From NCBI GenBank assembly GCA_964442015.1, contig CAYTYA010000007.1, positions 1-43,224 on the forward strand: a stretch of 43,224 bases of DNA, in the 5' to 3' direction. A program made the position numbers and the translations under genes. Of this stretch, positions 36,273 to 43,224 are shown piece after piece. This DNA comes from GCA-002701945 sp964442015. GTDB taxonomy: Bacteria > Fidelibacterota > Marinisomatia > Marinisomatales > TCS55. Under the pieces are notes generated by a model. It was not told where the DNA came from. It searched no databases and saw nothing but the letters and a program-made list of their open reading frames with translations. Every line of letters begins with the position of its first letter. Position 1 is the stretch's first letter.

Positions 36273-37331
36273 TTATTTCCCTTCAGATTCCATTTTATTC
36301 TTCTGTCTATTAACTCTCCTACGAACTTCTTGAAATTTTCTTTTGGCCTCATTATGATCTTTTTCATTTTTTGTAAATGTATGATATCCATCACCTTTAG
36401 CTACGAAATACAAATATTCATTAACACTAGGGTATAATGCTGCTATAATAGATTCTCTTCCAGGGTTATTTATTGGGCCAGGTGGCAATCCTTTGTAAAG
36501 ATATGTATTATAATTTGATTTAATTTTTAAATCATCTTTAAGTAAACGTCTTGGGCCATCATCAATTATATATTGAATAGTAGGATCTGCCTGTAATTTC
36601 ATGCCTTTTTTTAATCGATTATGATATACTGCTGAAATAATTGAGCGTTCAGAATCGTATATTGCTTCACCCTCAATAATAGATGCTAATGTAATTACCT
36701 CTAGTATAGATAAACCGAGTTCTTGAGCCTGTACTTCCATAGATTTTGAAATATTATTTTTAAACTCATTTACCATCCTAGTCAACACTAAATAAGGATC
36801 AATTCCTTCAGCAAAAGAATAGGTATCAGGAAACAAATAACCTTCAAATGAACTCCCCTGAAGATTAAATAATTTTATCTTTCTCTTATCATGACATAAA
36901 CGTAAAAATTTCTTTTTATTTATTTTAATTTTTGCTTCTAGTTCATTCGCTATTTCATCAATTGTCCATCCTTCTAAAACAGTTATTCTTTTTAATGAAG
37001 GAACTCCATAGACCAATTGGTTAATTATAGTCCTATTATTAAGTGCATTATCTAGAATATATCGACCTGCCGGAATATGTTTTTCATGTCCTAATGATTT
37101 TACTGCCATTGTAAATGTTCTTTTGTTTGAAATAATACTTCTCTTTTTTAAGATATCACCTATCTCAGATAGAGTGACCCCCTTTGGAATATTAATTTCC
37201 ACACGTTTATAGGGATTAGACTGAGGCCAGTAAATAACTAATAAATAGAATGCTAATATGCTTGCAATAACTATACCAGCAATACTACCTACAGTTCTTA
37301 TCCCCGGATTAAACTGTTTTATATCCAGCAT
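36273..37331 (-). CDS. mltG: Endolytic murein transglycosylase MltG
   Basis: MltG cuts nascent glycan strands at the inner membrane and sets their length. The 352-residue protein has one membrane segment (about 14-35). A LysM-like subdomain follows (NIPKGVTLSEIGDILKKRSI), then the YceG domain with the catalytic Glu in TLASIIEGEA. The signature YHNRLKKGMKLQADPTIQYI and the YLYKGLPPGPINNPG block are also present. The ATG at 37331 lacks an obvious ribosome site (CTTTCCGCCCCACAA precedes it). It is coupled to pcrA. Confidence 0.95.
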   Translation of the reverse strand: MLDIKQFNPGIRTVGSIAGIVIASILAFYLLVIYWPQSNPYKRVEINIPKGVTLSEIGDILKKRSIISNKRTFTMAVKSLGHEKHIPAGRYILDNALNNRTIINQLVYGVPSLKRITVLEGWTIDEIANELEAKIKINKKKFLRLCHDKRKIKLFNLQGSSFEGYLFPDTYSFAEGIDPYLVLTRMVNEFKNNISKSMEVQAQELGLSILEVITLASIIEGEAIYDSERSIISAVYHNRLKKGMKLQADPTIQYIIDDGPRRLLKDDLKIKSNYNTYLYKGLPPGPINNPGRESIIAALYPSVNEYLYFVAKGDGYHTFTKNEKDHNEAKRKFQEVRRRVNRQKNKMESEGK

Positions 37332-37419
37332 TTGTGGGGCGGAAAGGTAATGATTTAACTAAAACAAAGTCAAATCATTGTAAAAAAATAAATAATTGCC
37401 TGTATTTAATATATTAGAA

Positions 37420-38397
37420 TTATAATTGATTAATAATGCTCTTAGGAAAATGCATTGTAACTAACATATTAGGTACATCAACTACTTCAGCAATATGAAG
37501 ATCACCAACTAAAGAACATAACATATATGCATCTTCATCTGTTATATCGTAATTATTTGTTAAATGATCTATCATATAATTAACAGCTTTTTTTGTAGCA
37601 ATATCTATAGTCTCTCCAAAACCAGTTACAGCATAATAATCATCATTTTCATATTGAGGTTCTTTAATTGTTGGCTTATTCTTTATAACACGTACCCTAT
37701 ATGTAATAGTCATAGGTGCCTCTATTGCCGTACCACACACCTCACCTAAACCCTGTATAGCATGTGCATCCCCAATCGAAAATAAAGCCCCCTTAACAAA
37801 GACTGGAAAATATACTGTAGTACCTTCTGTTAAATTAGGATCATCCATATTACCCCCATTTGCTCTTGGAGGTATAGTACTTAACATCTCATCAGTTGCA
37901 GGAGCAACTCCCATTACACCTGGAAATGGTTTTAGATCTAATTGTACTTTATCATTAAAAGTGGCTGTACTCGTAAGTGTATTAATTTTATGAACAGTTA
38001 GTTTTGCATCTGGAAATCGTTCAGAAAGAAAACCAAAACCAGGGACAATTGCTTGCCAACCATAATCATGCAATTCTATATCCAATAAATCAATAGCTAG
38101 AATATCACCTACTTCAGCTTCATCAACATATACTGGTCCAGTAAGAGGGTGAATTGGGCCAAAATCAATATTCTTAAGATCATCAATATTCGCGTTTCGA
38201 TGAAGTTGACCATCTGATGCCTCATGGGTATCAACTTTAATAACTGATCCAGTAGGAACTCTTACAACCGGTGGAATAGCGCTACTAAACTTATTATGCT
38301 TTTGTTCTGCTGAAAGAACATAATCGGGAACAATTCCTACTTCCTCAGAACAAGAAATAATTATTAATGCAAAGAAAATGAAAATATAATTTTTCAT
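37420..38397 (-). CDS. Acetamidase/formamidase family lipoprotein
   Basis: From the ATG at 38397 (325 residues), with AAGGAGGTAACC directly upstream, the protein starts with a lipoprotein signal (MKNYIFIFFALIIISC, lipid Cys C16). The FmdA/AmdA fold follows: VKVDTHEASDGQ-like segment, then FGPIHPLTGPVYVDEAEVGD. GWQAIVPGFGF, PFPGVMGVAP, PPRANGGNMDDPNL and FSIGDAHAIQGLGEVCGTAIE complete the family pattern. These enzymes hydrolyse short amides to ammonia and acid and are usually cytoplasmic. This copy should be tethered outside the cytoplasm. It lies downstream of SusD behind a terminator. An in-frame upstream TTG at 38424 lacks this ribosome site. Confidence 0.88.
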   Translation of the reverse strand: MKNYIFIFFALIIISCSEEVGIVPDYVLSAEQKHNKFSSAIPPVVRVPTGSVIKVDTHEASDGQLHRNANIDDLKNIDFGPIHPLTGPVYVDEAEVGDILAIDLLDIELHDYGWQAIVPGFGFLSERFPDAKLTVHKINTLTSTATFNDKVQLDLKPFPGVMGVAPATDEMLSTIPPRANGGNMDDPNLTEGTTVYFPVFVKGALFSIGDAHAIQGLGEVCGTAIEAPMTITYRVRVIKNKPTIKEPQYENDDYYAVTGFGETIDIATKKAVNYMIDHLTNNYDITDEDAYMLCSLVGDLHIAEVVDVPNMLVTMHFPKSIINQL

Positions 38398-38439
38398 GGT
38401 TACCTCCTTAAGAAAAAATAACAATTACGAACCGAAAAC

Positions 38440-38467
38440 AAAAGAGGCTCTAAAAAGAGCCTCTTTT
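38440..38467 (-). terminator. Intrinsic terminator of the SusC-SusD operon
   Basis: A perfect ten-base-pair stem, AAAGAGGCTC (38441-38450) with GAGCCTCTTT (38457-38466), encloses a six-base loop. Read leftward from SusD it is followed by TTTTGTTTTC. It lies between the SusD stop (38496) and the amidase start (38397), so the amidase needs its own promoter or read-through. The hairpin is nearly symmetric but only the minus strand has the T-run. Confidence 0.85.
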
Positions 38468-38495
38468 ATAATCATAATTAATATCTATTATGAAA

Positions 38496-39734
38496 TTAAC
38501 TACCAGGTACTTCTGATTCAGGTTGTGGATATGAATCAAAAACCACATCTCCGTCCCTATCTAAAGGAAGTTCACCTGTAAGACCATAATGTCTCATATC
38601 AATCCATCTATGTCCTTCAAGAAATAAGGAATAACGTTTTTCATGTAGTAACTGTGTTAAACCACCACTTGCAGCATCTGCTAATCCATGCGCAGCACGC
38701 ACAACATTAATTTCTGCAAGTCCATCTCCACCATTACCAATATTTGCTTCCGCTTTAAGAAGTACTAGTTCTTCATTACGAATAATGGCAACTGGATCAT
38801 AATCACCTGTCCACATGATAGGTGCTTCATTACTGGTTAACCCATCATATGTAATTTCTGTAGCACGCTCAACCACTTTACTGGAATAACGTGGATCACC
38901 AGCTTCAGCTTCATCTTTAAAAGTAGGATGAGCCATCAGCTTTACAAATGTAGCAGTAGGATCCGCATACATTCCATTTCCACCATCTCCTTGACCAGAA
39001 CTATATACATGGTATACGCCATGTGACATATCTCCAGCAGCATCCATGAAAGAATTATCTAAGGCTGTAAGCGCTGTTGACCAATCATCAAGATAAACAG
39101 CTACTCTAGCTCTTAACGCCCTATTAAACTGCGCAAACGTAGCAGGAGTATCAAATCCAGCAAAGCCACCAGAAAGCGTAAAACTAAAAGAGCTACCTGC
39201 ACCATTAAGTTCACTATATCCAGCATCTAATAATGCAGCAACTTCAGCCCAACCTGCAGACTTAGATACAAAGTCTGACTCTAGGCCATTATATGGTGCT
39301 ATTTTACAACCATTTTCATTTTGCATATTTAGAACTAATGATAGCTGATATGCTTCAATCGTTTTTGCAAATCCTGAAGCACCAGCATCATCAGCAAACT
39401 GCGTCATAAGTATACGACAATTTGCTATTACTCTATAACGAGATGCCCATGGTGAGTATACCAAAAAACCACCAGGATCAAGAGGACCTCTAAGTAATTC
39501 TCCCGTATAGCGAGGGTCAGCTGGTTCCAAGTAATACGTTTCACGACCTACTGAGCTAACTTCACGAAGATAAAGAGCATACGATGAACGCATACCTGCC
39601 TCCGCACCTGTTACAAGCGTTTGCACAGTTGCAACATCTGTTGAAGGCGCATTTGGATCTGGAAAATCTAGATCTTCACATCCAAACCATAAAGTTACGA
39701 AAAGTAGGGGTAATATATTTTTTAAGTTATTCAT
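38496..39734 (-). CDS. SusD/RagB-family nutrient-binding lipoprotein
   Basis: This outer-membrane lipoprotein is the lid that captures substrate for its SusC partner. The 412-residue protein has a lipobox ending FGC (C19). The N-terminal helical TPR-like part follows, and the late signature IIRNEELVLLKAEANIG then EKRYSLFLEGHRWIDMRHYG. It ends with a PQPESE segment like other RagB/SusD C-termini. At 412 residues it is shorter than the usual 450-600. The ribosome site TAGGAGGTAAATA is partly made from the SusC stop codon, so translation is coupled. Substrate cannot be read from sequence. Confidence 0.93.
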   Translation of the reverse strand: MNNLKNILPLLFVTLWFGCEDLDFPDPNAPSTDVATVQTLVTGAEAGMRSSYALYLREVSSVGRETYYLEPADPRYTGELLRGPLDPGGFLVYSPWASRYRVIANCRILMTQFADDAGASGFAKTIEAYQLSLVLNMQNENGCKIAPYNGLESDFVSKSAGWAEVAALLDAGYSELNGAGSSFSFTLSGGFAGFDTPATFAQFNRALRARVAVYLDDWSTALTALDNSFMDAAGDMSHGVYHVYSSGQGDGGNGMYADPTATFVKLMAHPTFKDEAEAGDPRYSSKVVERATEITYDGLTSNEAPIMWTGDYDPVAIIRNEELVLLKAEANIGNGGDGLAEINVVRAAHGLADAASGGLTQLLHEKRYSLFLEGHRWIDMRHYGLTGELPLDRDGDVVFDSYPQPESEVPGS

Positions 39735-39744
39735 TATTTACCTC

Positions 39745-42696
39745 CTATAAACCTACTGAAACATTAAAGTATAATGCTTTAGACATTGGATATGGGCCTG
39801 TATCTACAGATCCACCAACGGCTACATTACCAAATTGACTTACATCTGGATTCCAACCAGTATAGTCAGTGCTCATCCAGATATCTCTGGCTGAAACACC
39901 TACCTGCATACTAGAAACCTTTCCAGCAAGAAATGATTTAGGAACATCCCAATTAAAACTCAATTCGGATAACCTAACATAACTACCATCTTCTATATAT
40001 GGAGCAGTAACTCCACCTAATACAGTCAGACGCTCATTACCATTTCCATCAAATGCACCATCATCATTAAGATCTAAGGTTTGATCATCATAGTCAAAAG
40101 TTGTACCACCTAAATCAGAAATCAATTTTTGAAGATTAATAATATCTCCACCTTGCTTGATATCAATATGCGCTACAAGACTGAAAGCACCAAACTGGAC
40201 TCTATTATTAAGACCCATAACAAAGTCTGGTGTTTCATTACCTAAGACTGTATGCACACCATTAGCATCCATTTCACTACCAACCATTGTATGAGGTGAC
40301 CAACCTTTTTCGATACGATATGCACCTAAAAATGTTGCAAAACCACCTGTGTTATAAGGATCAACATCAAGTCTAGTTATTTCTGATGAAGTAGTATAGT
40401 AAGATAGTCTACTCACCCAGTTCAAATCTCTAGTTCTTACTGGATTTAATACAAGATCTAATTCCATACCATCCGTTTTCATATCACCTGCATTAGCCCA
40501 CTTATTTGTATAACCAGTTGAAGGAGCTTCTTCAACTTCTAACAATAAACCTGTTATATTTTGATTATACAATGTGAACTCAAAACCAAGTAAGCCATTC
40601 ATGATAGAACCATCAAAACCATATTCAAGCTCTGTCATTTCCTCTGGTTCAATACCATCTAAACCTTTCAGGCCACTAGTAACCAAACCAGACATACCGC
40701 CAATATTCAAAGGAGACATTGCAGTATATTTAGCAAATGGTAATGGCATATTACCGGTCACACCATAAGAAGTTCTAATTTTCAAATCATCAAATATCGC
40801 TATTTCGCCAGTACGATACGAAGCTGCAAACTTTGGATACATATGCGATTTTTCTGTATCACCAAGGGTGCTACTACGATCAGAACGAACCCCAAGTGAA
40901 ACATGAATATTTTCACCAACGGCTACTTCTTCTTGAACAAACCAACCGCGATCCTGTTGCTTACGTCTTGTCTGTAATGCAGAGGTCGCTGCTGATTGAT
41001 CGATATTTGTTTGTGTAACAACCATACCAGTAGCAATAATCATAGAATTATTATAATCCAGTGTTTCTGCCTGGTATCCAGCAGTCGTATTAAGTTTCGC
41101 ACCACCCAAAGACATACGATGCGCCAAATTAAATGAAGCATTCGTATTTAAACTACTATGATTCGTTAAAACAGATGTTCCAGGGTTTGACTTTCCTCTC
41201 TCATCTTGAAGATCAGGAGGTGAAAACACTGTATTTTCCTGACCAACATAATCAGCACTTAGAGTTCCAATCAAATCAAGGCTCATATCTGAGTTTCTCA
41301 TCAGATTATAATCAAGCCTTGTACTTCCCATTGCACGATTGACTGTTTCTTCATTAGTAAGAACAGCTGCTGTATGCAATGGATTGGAAGGATTTGCGGC
41401 ATGATCTGGCCAAGATCCATCATCATTTTGTCGAATATCCAAGAAACTTGGAGTAAAGCCAAATGAGAAGTTAAAGGATTTATTGGTATTATCATTTCCT
41501 GTTATACCTCTATCAGAGAAACTATTAGCTAAATATGCAGTAGTTGCAACTTTTAACTTGTCATTTACTCTATGATCAACATTGGCACGACCAGAAACAC
41601 GTTCATAACCTCTATTAACAATAATATCACCTTCATCAAGATACTGACCAGAAAGAAAAAACTGAGTTGACTGATTACCACCAGTTACGCTTAAGGATGT
41701 TTCTTTAAGATTACCCGTCTCTCCATATAATGCATCTTCATAATCAATATCTCTATTCGCCCAGTTTCCACCAGCATCATTTCCTAATGCTGCAATGTCT
41801 GGACCATACTGATCTTCTGCCTCTTGATAGGTCTCAAAAACACGATGACCTTGTTTATTAATTATATTTCTAGTACCAAATCGTTGTGAAAAGTTCACTT
41901 TAGTTTTACCAGAGGTACCACGTTTTGTAGTAATTATGATAACACCATTGGATGCTTTCGCACCATATATAGCTGCAGCACTTGCACCTTTAAGAACTTC
42001 TACACTTTCAATATCACTAGGATTTATATCAGCAATACGATTTGATGGCTGACCCTGAGGTCTTGGACTACCAGCACCTGTGGCTGCACTTACAACATCA
42101 AGTCCTGATTGATTAGCAAAGTTATTAACAATAATACCATCCACAACATATAATGGTTGTGTCTCACCTGCTATCGTTGCAACACCACGAAGATTCACAC
42201 TCATACCACCACCAGGAGCACCAGTATTTCTGCGAATATGAACACCAGCAAATTTTCCACCTAAAGCTTGATCTAAAGATTGACTTGGTGAACCATTTAA
42301 TTCATCGCCAGATACTTTGGCAACAGCAGTAGCTAGGTTACGTCTCTTAACTGAGGATGCAAGACCAGTAACAACTACTTCATCTTGCTTTAATACATCC
42401 GGTTCAAGCTGTACACTTAATAAAGCCTGACCTTCTGCAACGCCTACTTCTTGTGATTTATAACCAATATAATTAACAACCAATGTAGCACCTGTCTCAA
42501 TATCTAATGAGAAAGCACCATTATCATCAGTCGTAGTCCCAACAAACGTACCCTTAACGAATACTTGAGCACCAAGTAGTGCTTCTCCTGTTTGGGCATC
42601 TGATACAGTCCCTGATACAGTCATTGCCTGCGCAGATAACATCTGCACACATAATAATGACATAACCAAAAACAGCATATTTTTTTGCTTTTTCAT
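39745..42696 (-). CDS. SusC/RagA-family TonB-linked outer-membrane transporter
   Basis: The 983-residue protein imports substrates caught by SusD using TonB energy. It has a signal peptide (1-22, ending MLSAQ). A carboxypeptidase-regulatory-like domain follows (VSGTVSDAQTGEALLGAQVF), then the TonB box DEVVVTG at about 105-111. The plug contains LDQALGGKFAGVHI and IESVEVLKGASAAAIYGAKA. The long barrel ends in SKALYFNVSVGL. AGGAGG precedes the ATG by ten bases. GC content looks higher than in surrounding genes by hand count on sampled lines. The leader carries a terminator-like hairpin, described separately. Confidence 0.95.
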   Translation of the reverse strand: MKKQKNMLFLVMSLLCVQMLSAQAMTVSGTVSDAQTGEALLGAQVFVKGTFVGTTTDDNGAFSLDIETGATLVVNYIGYKSQEVGVAEGQALLSVQLEPDVLKQDEVVVTGLASSVKRRNLATAVAKVSGDELNGSPSQSLDQALGGKFAGVHIRRNTGAPGGGMSVNLRGVATIAGETQPLYVVDGIIVNNFANQSGLDVVSAATGAGSPRPQGQPSNRIADINPSDIESVEVLKGASAAAIYGAKASNGVIIITTKRGTSGKTKVNFSQRFGTRNIINKQGHRVFETYQEAEDQYGPDIAALGNDAGGNWANRDIDYEDALYGETGNLKETSLSVTGGNQSTQFFLSGQYLDEGDIIVNRGYERVSGRANVDHRVNDKLKVATTAYLANSFSDRGITGNDNTNKSFNFSFGFTPSFLDIRQNDDGSWPDHAANPSNPLHTAAVLTNEETVNRAMGSTRLDYNLMRNSDMSLDLIGTLSADYVGQENTVFSPPDLQDERGKSNPGTSVLTNHSSLNTNASFNLAHRMSLGGAKLNTTAGYQAETLDYNNSMIIATGMVVTQTNIDQSAATSALQTRRKQQDRGWFVQEEVAVGENIHVSLGVRSDRSSTLGDTEKSHMYPKFAASYRTGEIAIFDDLKIRTSYGVTGNMPLPFAKYTAMSPLNIGGMSGLVTSGLKGLDGIEPEEMTELEYGFDGSIMNGLLGFEFTLYNQNITGLLLEVEEAPSTGYTNKWANAGDMKTDGMELDLVLNPVRTRDLNWVSRLSYYTTSSEITRLDVDPYNTGGFATFLGAYRIEKGWSPHTMVGSEMDANGVHTVLGNETPDFVMGLNNRVQFGAFSLVAHIDIKQGGDIINLQKLISDLGGTTFDYDDQTLDLNDDGAFDGNGNERLTVLGGVTAPYIEDGSYVRLSELSFNWDVPKSFLAGKVSSMQVGVSARDIWMSTDYTGWNPDVSQFGNVAVGGSVDTGPYPMSKALYFNVSVGL

Positions 42697-42730
42697 GGCA
42701 AATACGCCTCCTATTTTAAATTTCTATCAA

Positions 42731-42776
42731 AAAATAAAAAAAACACCCACAGACAGTCCATAACTGTCTATGGATG
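42731..42776 (-). terminator. Terminator-like hairpin in the SusC leader (possible attenuator)
   Basis: On the minus strand CATCCATAGACAGT (42776-42763), loop TATGG, and ACTGTCTGTGGGTG (42757-42744) form a 14-base-pair stem with two G-U pairs. TTTTTTTTATTTT (42743-42731) follows at once. This is a textbook intrinsic terminator placed 35 bases upstream of the SusC ATG. No minus-strand gene lies upstream within the window for it to end, so it should act on the SusC leader itself or close a small RNA. Confidence 0.8.
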
Positions 42777-42791
42777 CTCCTCTCCGCCCCA

Positions 42792-42820
42792 ACATTAAAA
42801 CATAATTATACATCTGTCAA
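42792..42820 (-). promoter_or_regulatory. Candidate promoter elements upstream of the SusC leader hairpin
   Basis: The minus strand has TTGACA (42820-42815) and TATAAT (42810-42805). They are only four bases apart, so they cannot be one sigma70 promoter. TATAAT with a weak upstream box, or TTGACA with TAATGT at 42797-42792, could each serve. Either would start a leader RNA that runs into the hairpin. Confidence 0.35.
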
Positions 42821-42934
42821 CAATTATTTAAAAAAAATTCACTTTAATAAAATAACATTAATTTTAAATGCAAATAGGATTATGAGGAAAAACACGTTGT
42901 GATGCCAATTATGGTAATGTAATTTTGCCGCCTC

Positions 42935-43162
42935 ATGAGTAATGAAAATAATCCTGAAAAAATACAATTAATAGATGGTTGGTCATTTAATAAGATCAAT
43001 TATATCATATTTTTTATCGGCGTGCTTTTTATTATTTTTGGATATATAATTATGGCAACCGGAACAGTAAATAGCTTCCAAAGTTTGACGTTAGCTCCAA
43101 TTATGTTGTTTGTAGGGTATATTATTCTTATTCCTGCTAGTTTAATTTATCGGGAAAAATAG
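42935..43162 (+). CDS. DUF3098-like small membrane protein
   Basis: The 75-residue protein has a short polar N-terminus and two membrane segments (about 22-42 and 50-71). The pattern INYIIFFIGVLFIIFGYIIM ... LTLAPIMLFVGYIILIP matches the DUF3098 family of Bacteroidota and relatives, often found near ftsX. Function is unknown. The ATG at 42935 has no ribosome site; TAATTTTG lies seven bases upstream. It precedes a tRNA-Asp gene. Confidence 0.7.
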   Translation: MSNENNPEKIQLIDGWSFNKINYIIFFIGVLFIIFGYIIMATGTVNSFQSLTLAPIMLFVGYIILIPASLIYREK

Positions 43163-43169
43163 ATTTATA

Positions 43170-43224
<55 letters not shown>

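Noticed and set aside
37349..37379. Inverted repeat AATGATTT/AAATCATT upstream of mltG
   Set aside because: Only eight AT-rich base pairs with a 15-base loop and no T-run; it could be chance in DNA of this composition.
38396..38581. Small plus-strand frame across the SusCD terminator
   Set aside because: It crosses the terminator hairpin and the 3' end of SusD, with no ribosome site or known motif.
42805..42820. TTGACA and TATAAT read as one sigma70 promoter
   Set aside because: The boxes are only four bases apart, far below the needed 16-18; they are reported only as candidate separate elements.

Overview
The window is AT-rich chromosomal DNA from a Gram-negative member of the Fibrobacterota-Chlorobiota-Bacteroidota (FCB) superphylum. 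The evidence is a SusC/SusD pair, a DUF3098-type small membrane protein, a Wzi/Wza/Wzz polysaccharide export set, a BtuG-like lipoprotein, and a tiny COX24/AURKAIP1-type basic protein beginning MPCGKKRK. Clear Shine-Dalgarno sites and many TTG starts argue against a typical Bacteroides or Flavobacterium. A marine Marinimicrobia (SAR406)-like lineage is my best guess, but that is inference. Coding density is very high: no gene-free stretch exceeds 300 bases, and the largest gaps are 6231-6474, 29668-29903 and 42697-42934. I saw no mobile element, CRISPR array or rRNA.

Layout. Positions 1-4750 (minus strand) hold a truncated COX24-like ORF, an HU-type DNA-binding protein, a lytic transglycosylase with five LysM repeats, PlsC and SerS. 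Positions 4821-18436 form a surface-polysaccharide locus: initiating sugar-phosphate transferase, Wzi (the only plus-strand gene there), two glycosyltransferases, a Wzx-type flippase, a Wzy/ligase-type polymerase, a Wzz-type chain-length protein with an added N-terminal helix-turn-helix, a Wza-type exporter, RfbB, RfbC and UDP-glucose dehydrogenase. It joins with minimal spacing to a housekeeping run (18490-29667) of a VWA membrane protein, tsaD, ybbR-like, rpsA, cmk, a pseudouridine synthase, scpB, scpA, trpS, an HNH protein and an SH3-NlpC/P60 peptidase. From 29667 down to 8106 everything reads leftward with only one gap near 100 bases.

At 29776-30899 (plus) a sigma70-like -10 box, a cobalamin riboswitch and a lipoprotein beta-propeller gene form a self-contained B12-controlled unit, probably a BtuG-like surface B12 binder. 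It shares its stop codon with a convergent outer-membrane barrel gene. Positions 32570-37331 (minus) carry a YhaM-like OB-HD protein, a Fur-family regulator, a PcrA/UvrD helicase and MltG. Positions 37420-42696 (minus) carry a SusC-SusD nutrient uptake pair, an intrinsic terminator, and then a lipoprotein version of acetamidase/formamidase. The SusC leader contains a strong terminator hairpin between a possible promoter and the start codon, suggesting attenuation or a small RNA. The right edge has a DUF3098-like gene and a truncated tRNA-Asp.

The least expected features are the HTH-Wzz fusion, the riboswitch-controlled propeller lipoprotein, the SusC leader terminator, and the membrane-anchored amidase beside SusCD.
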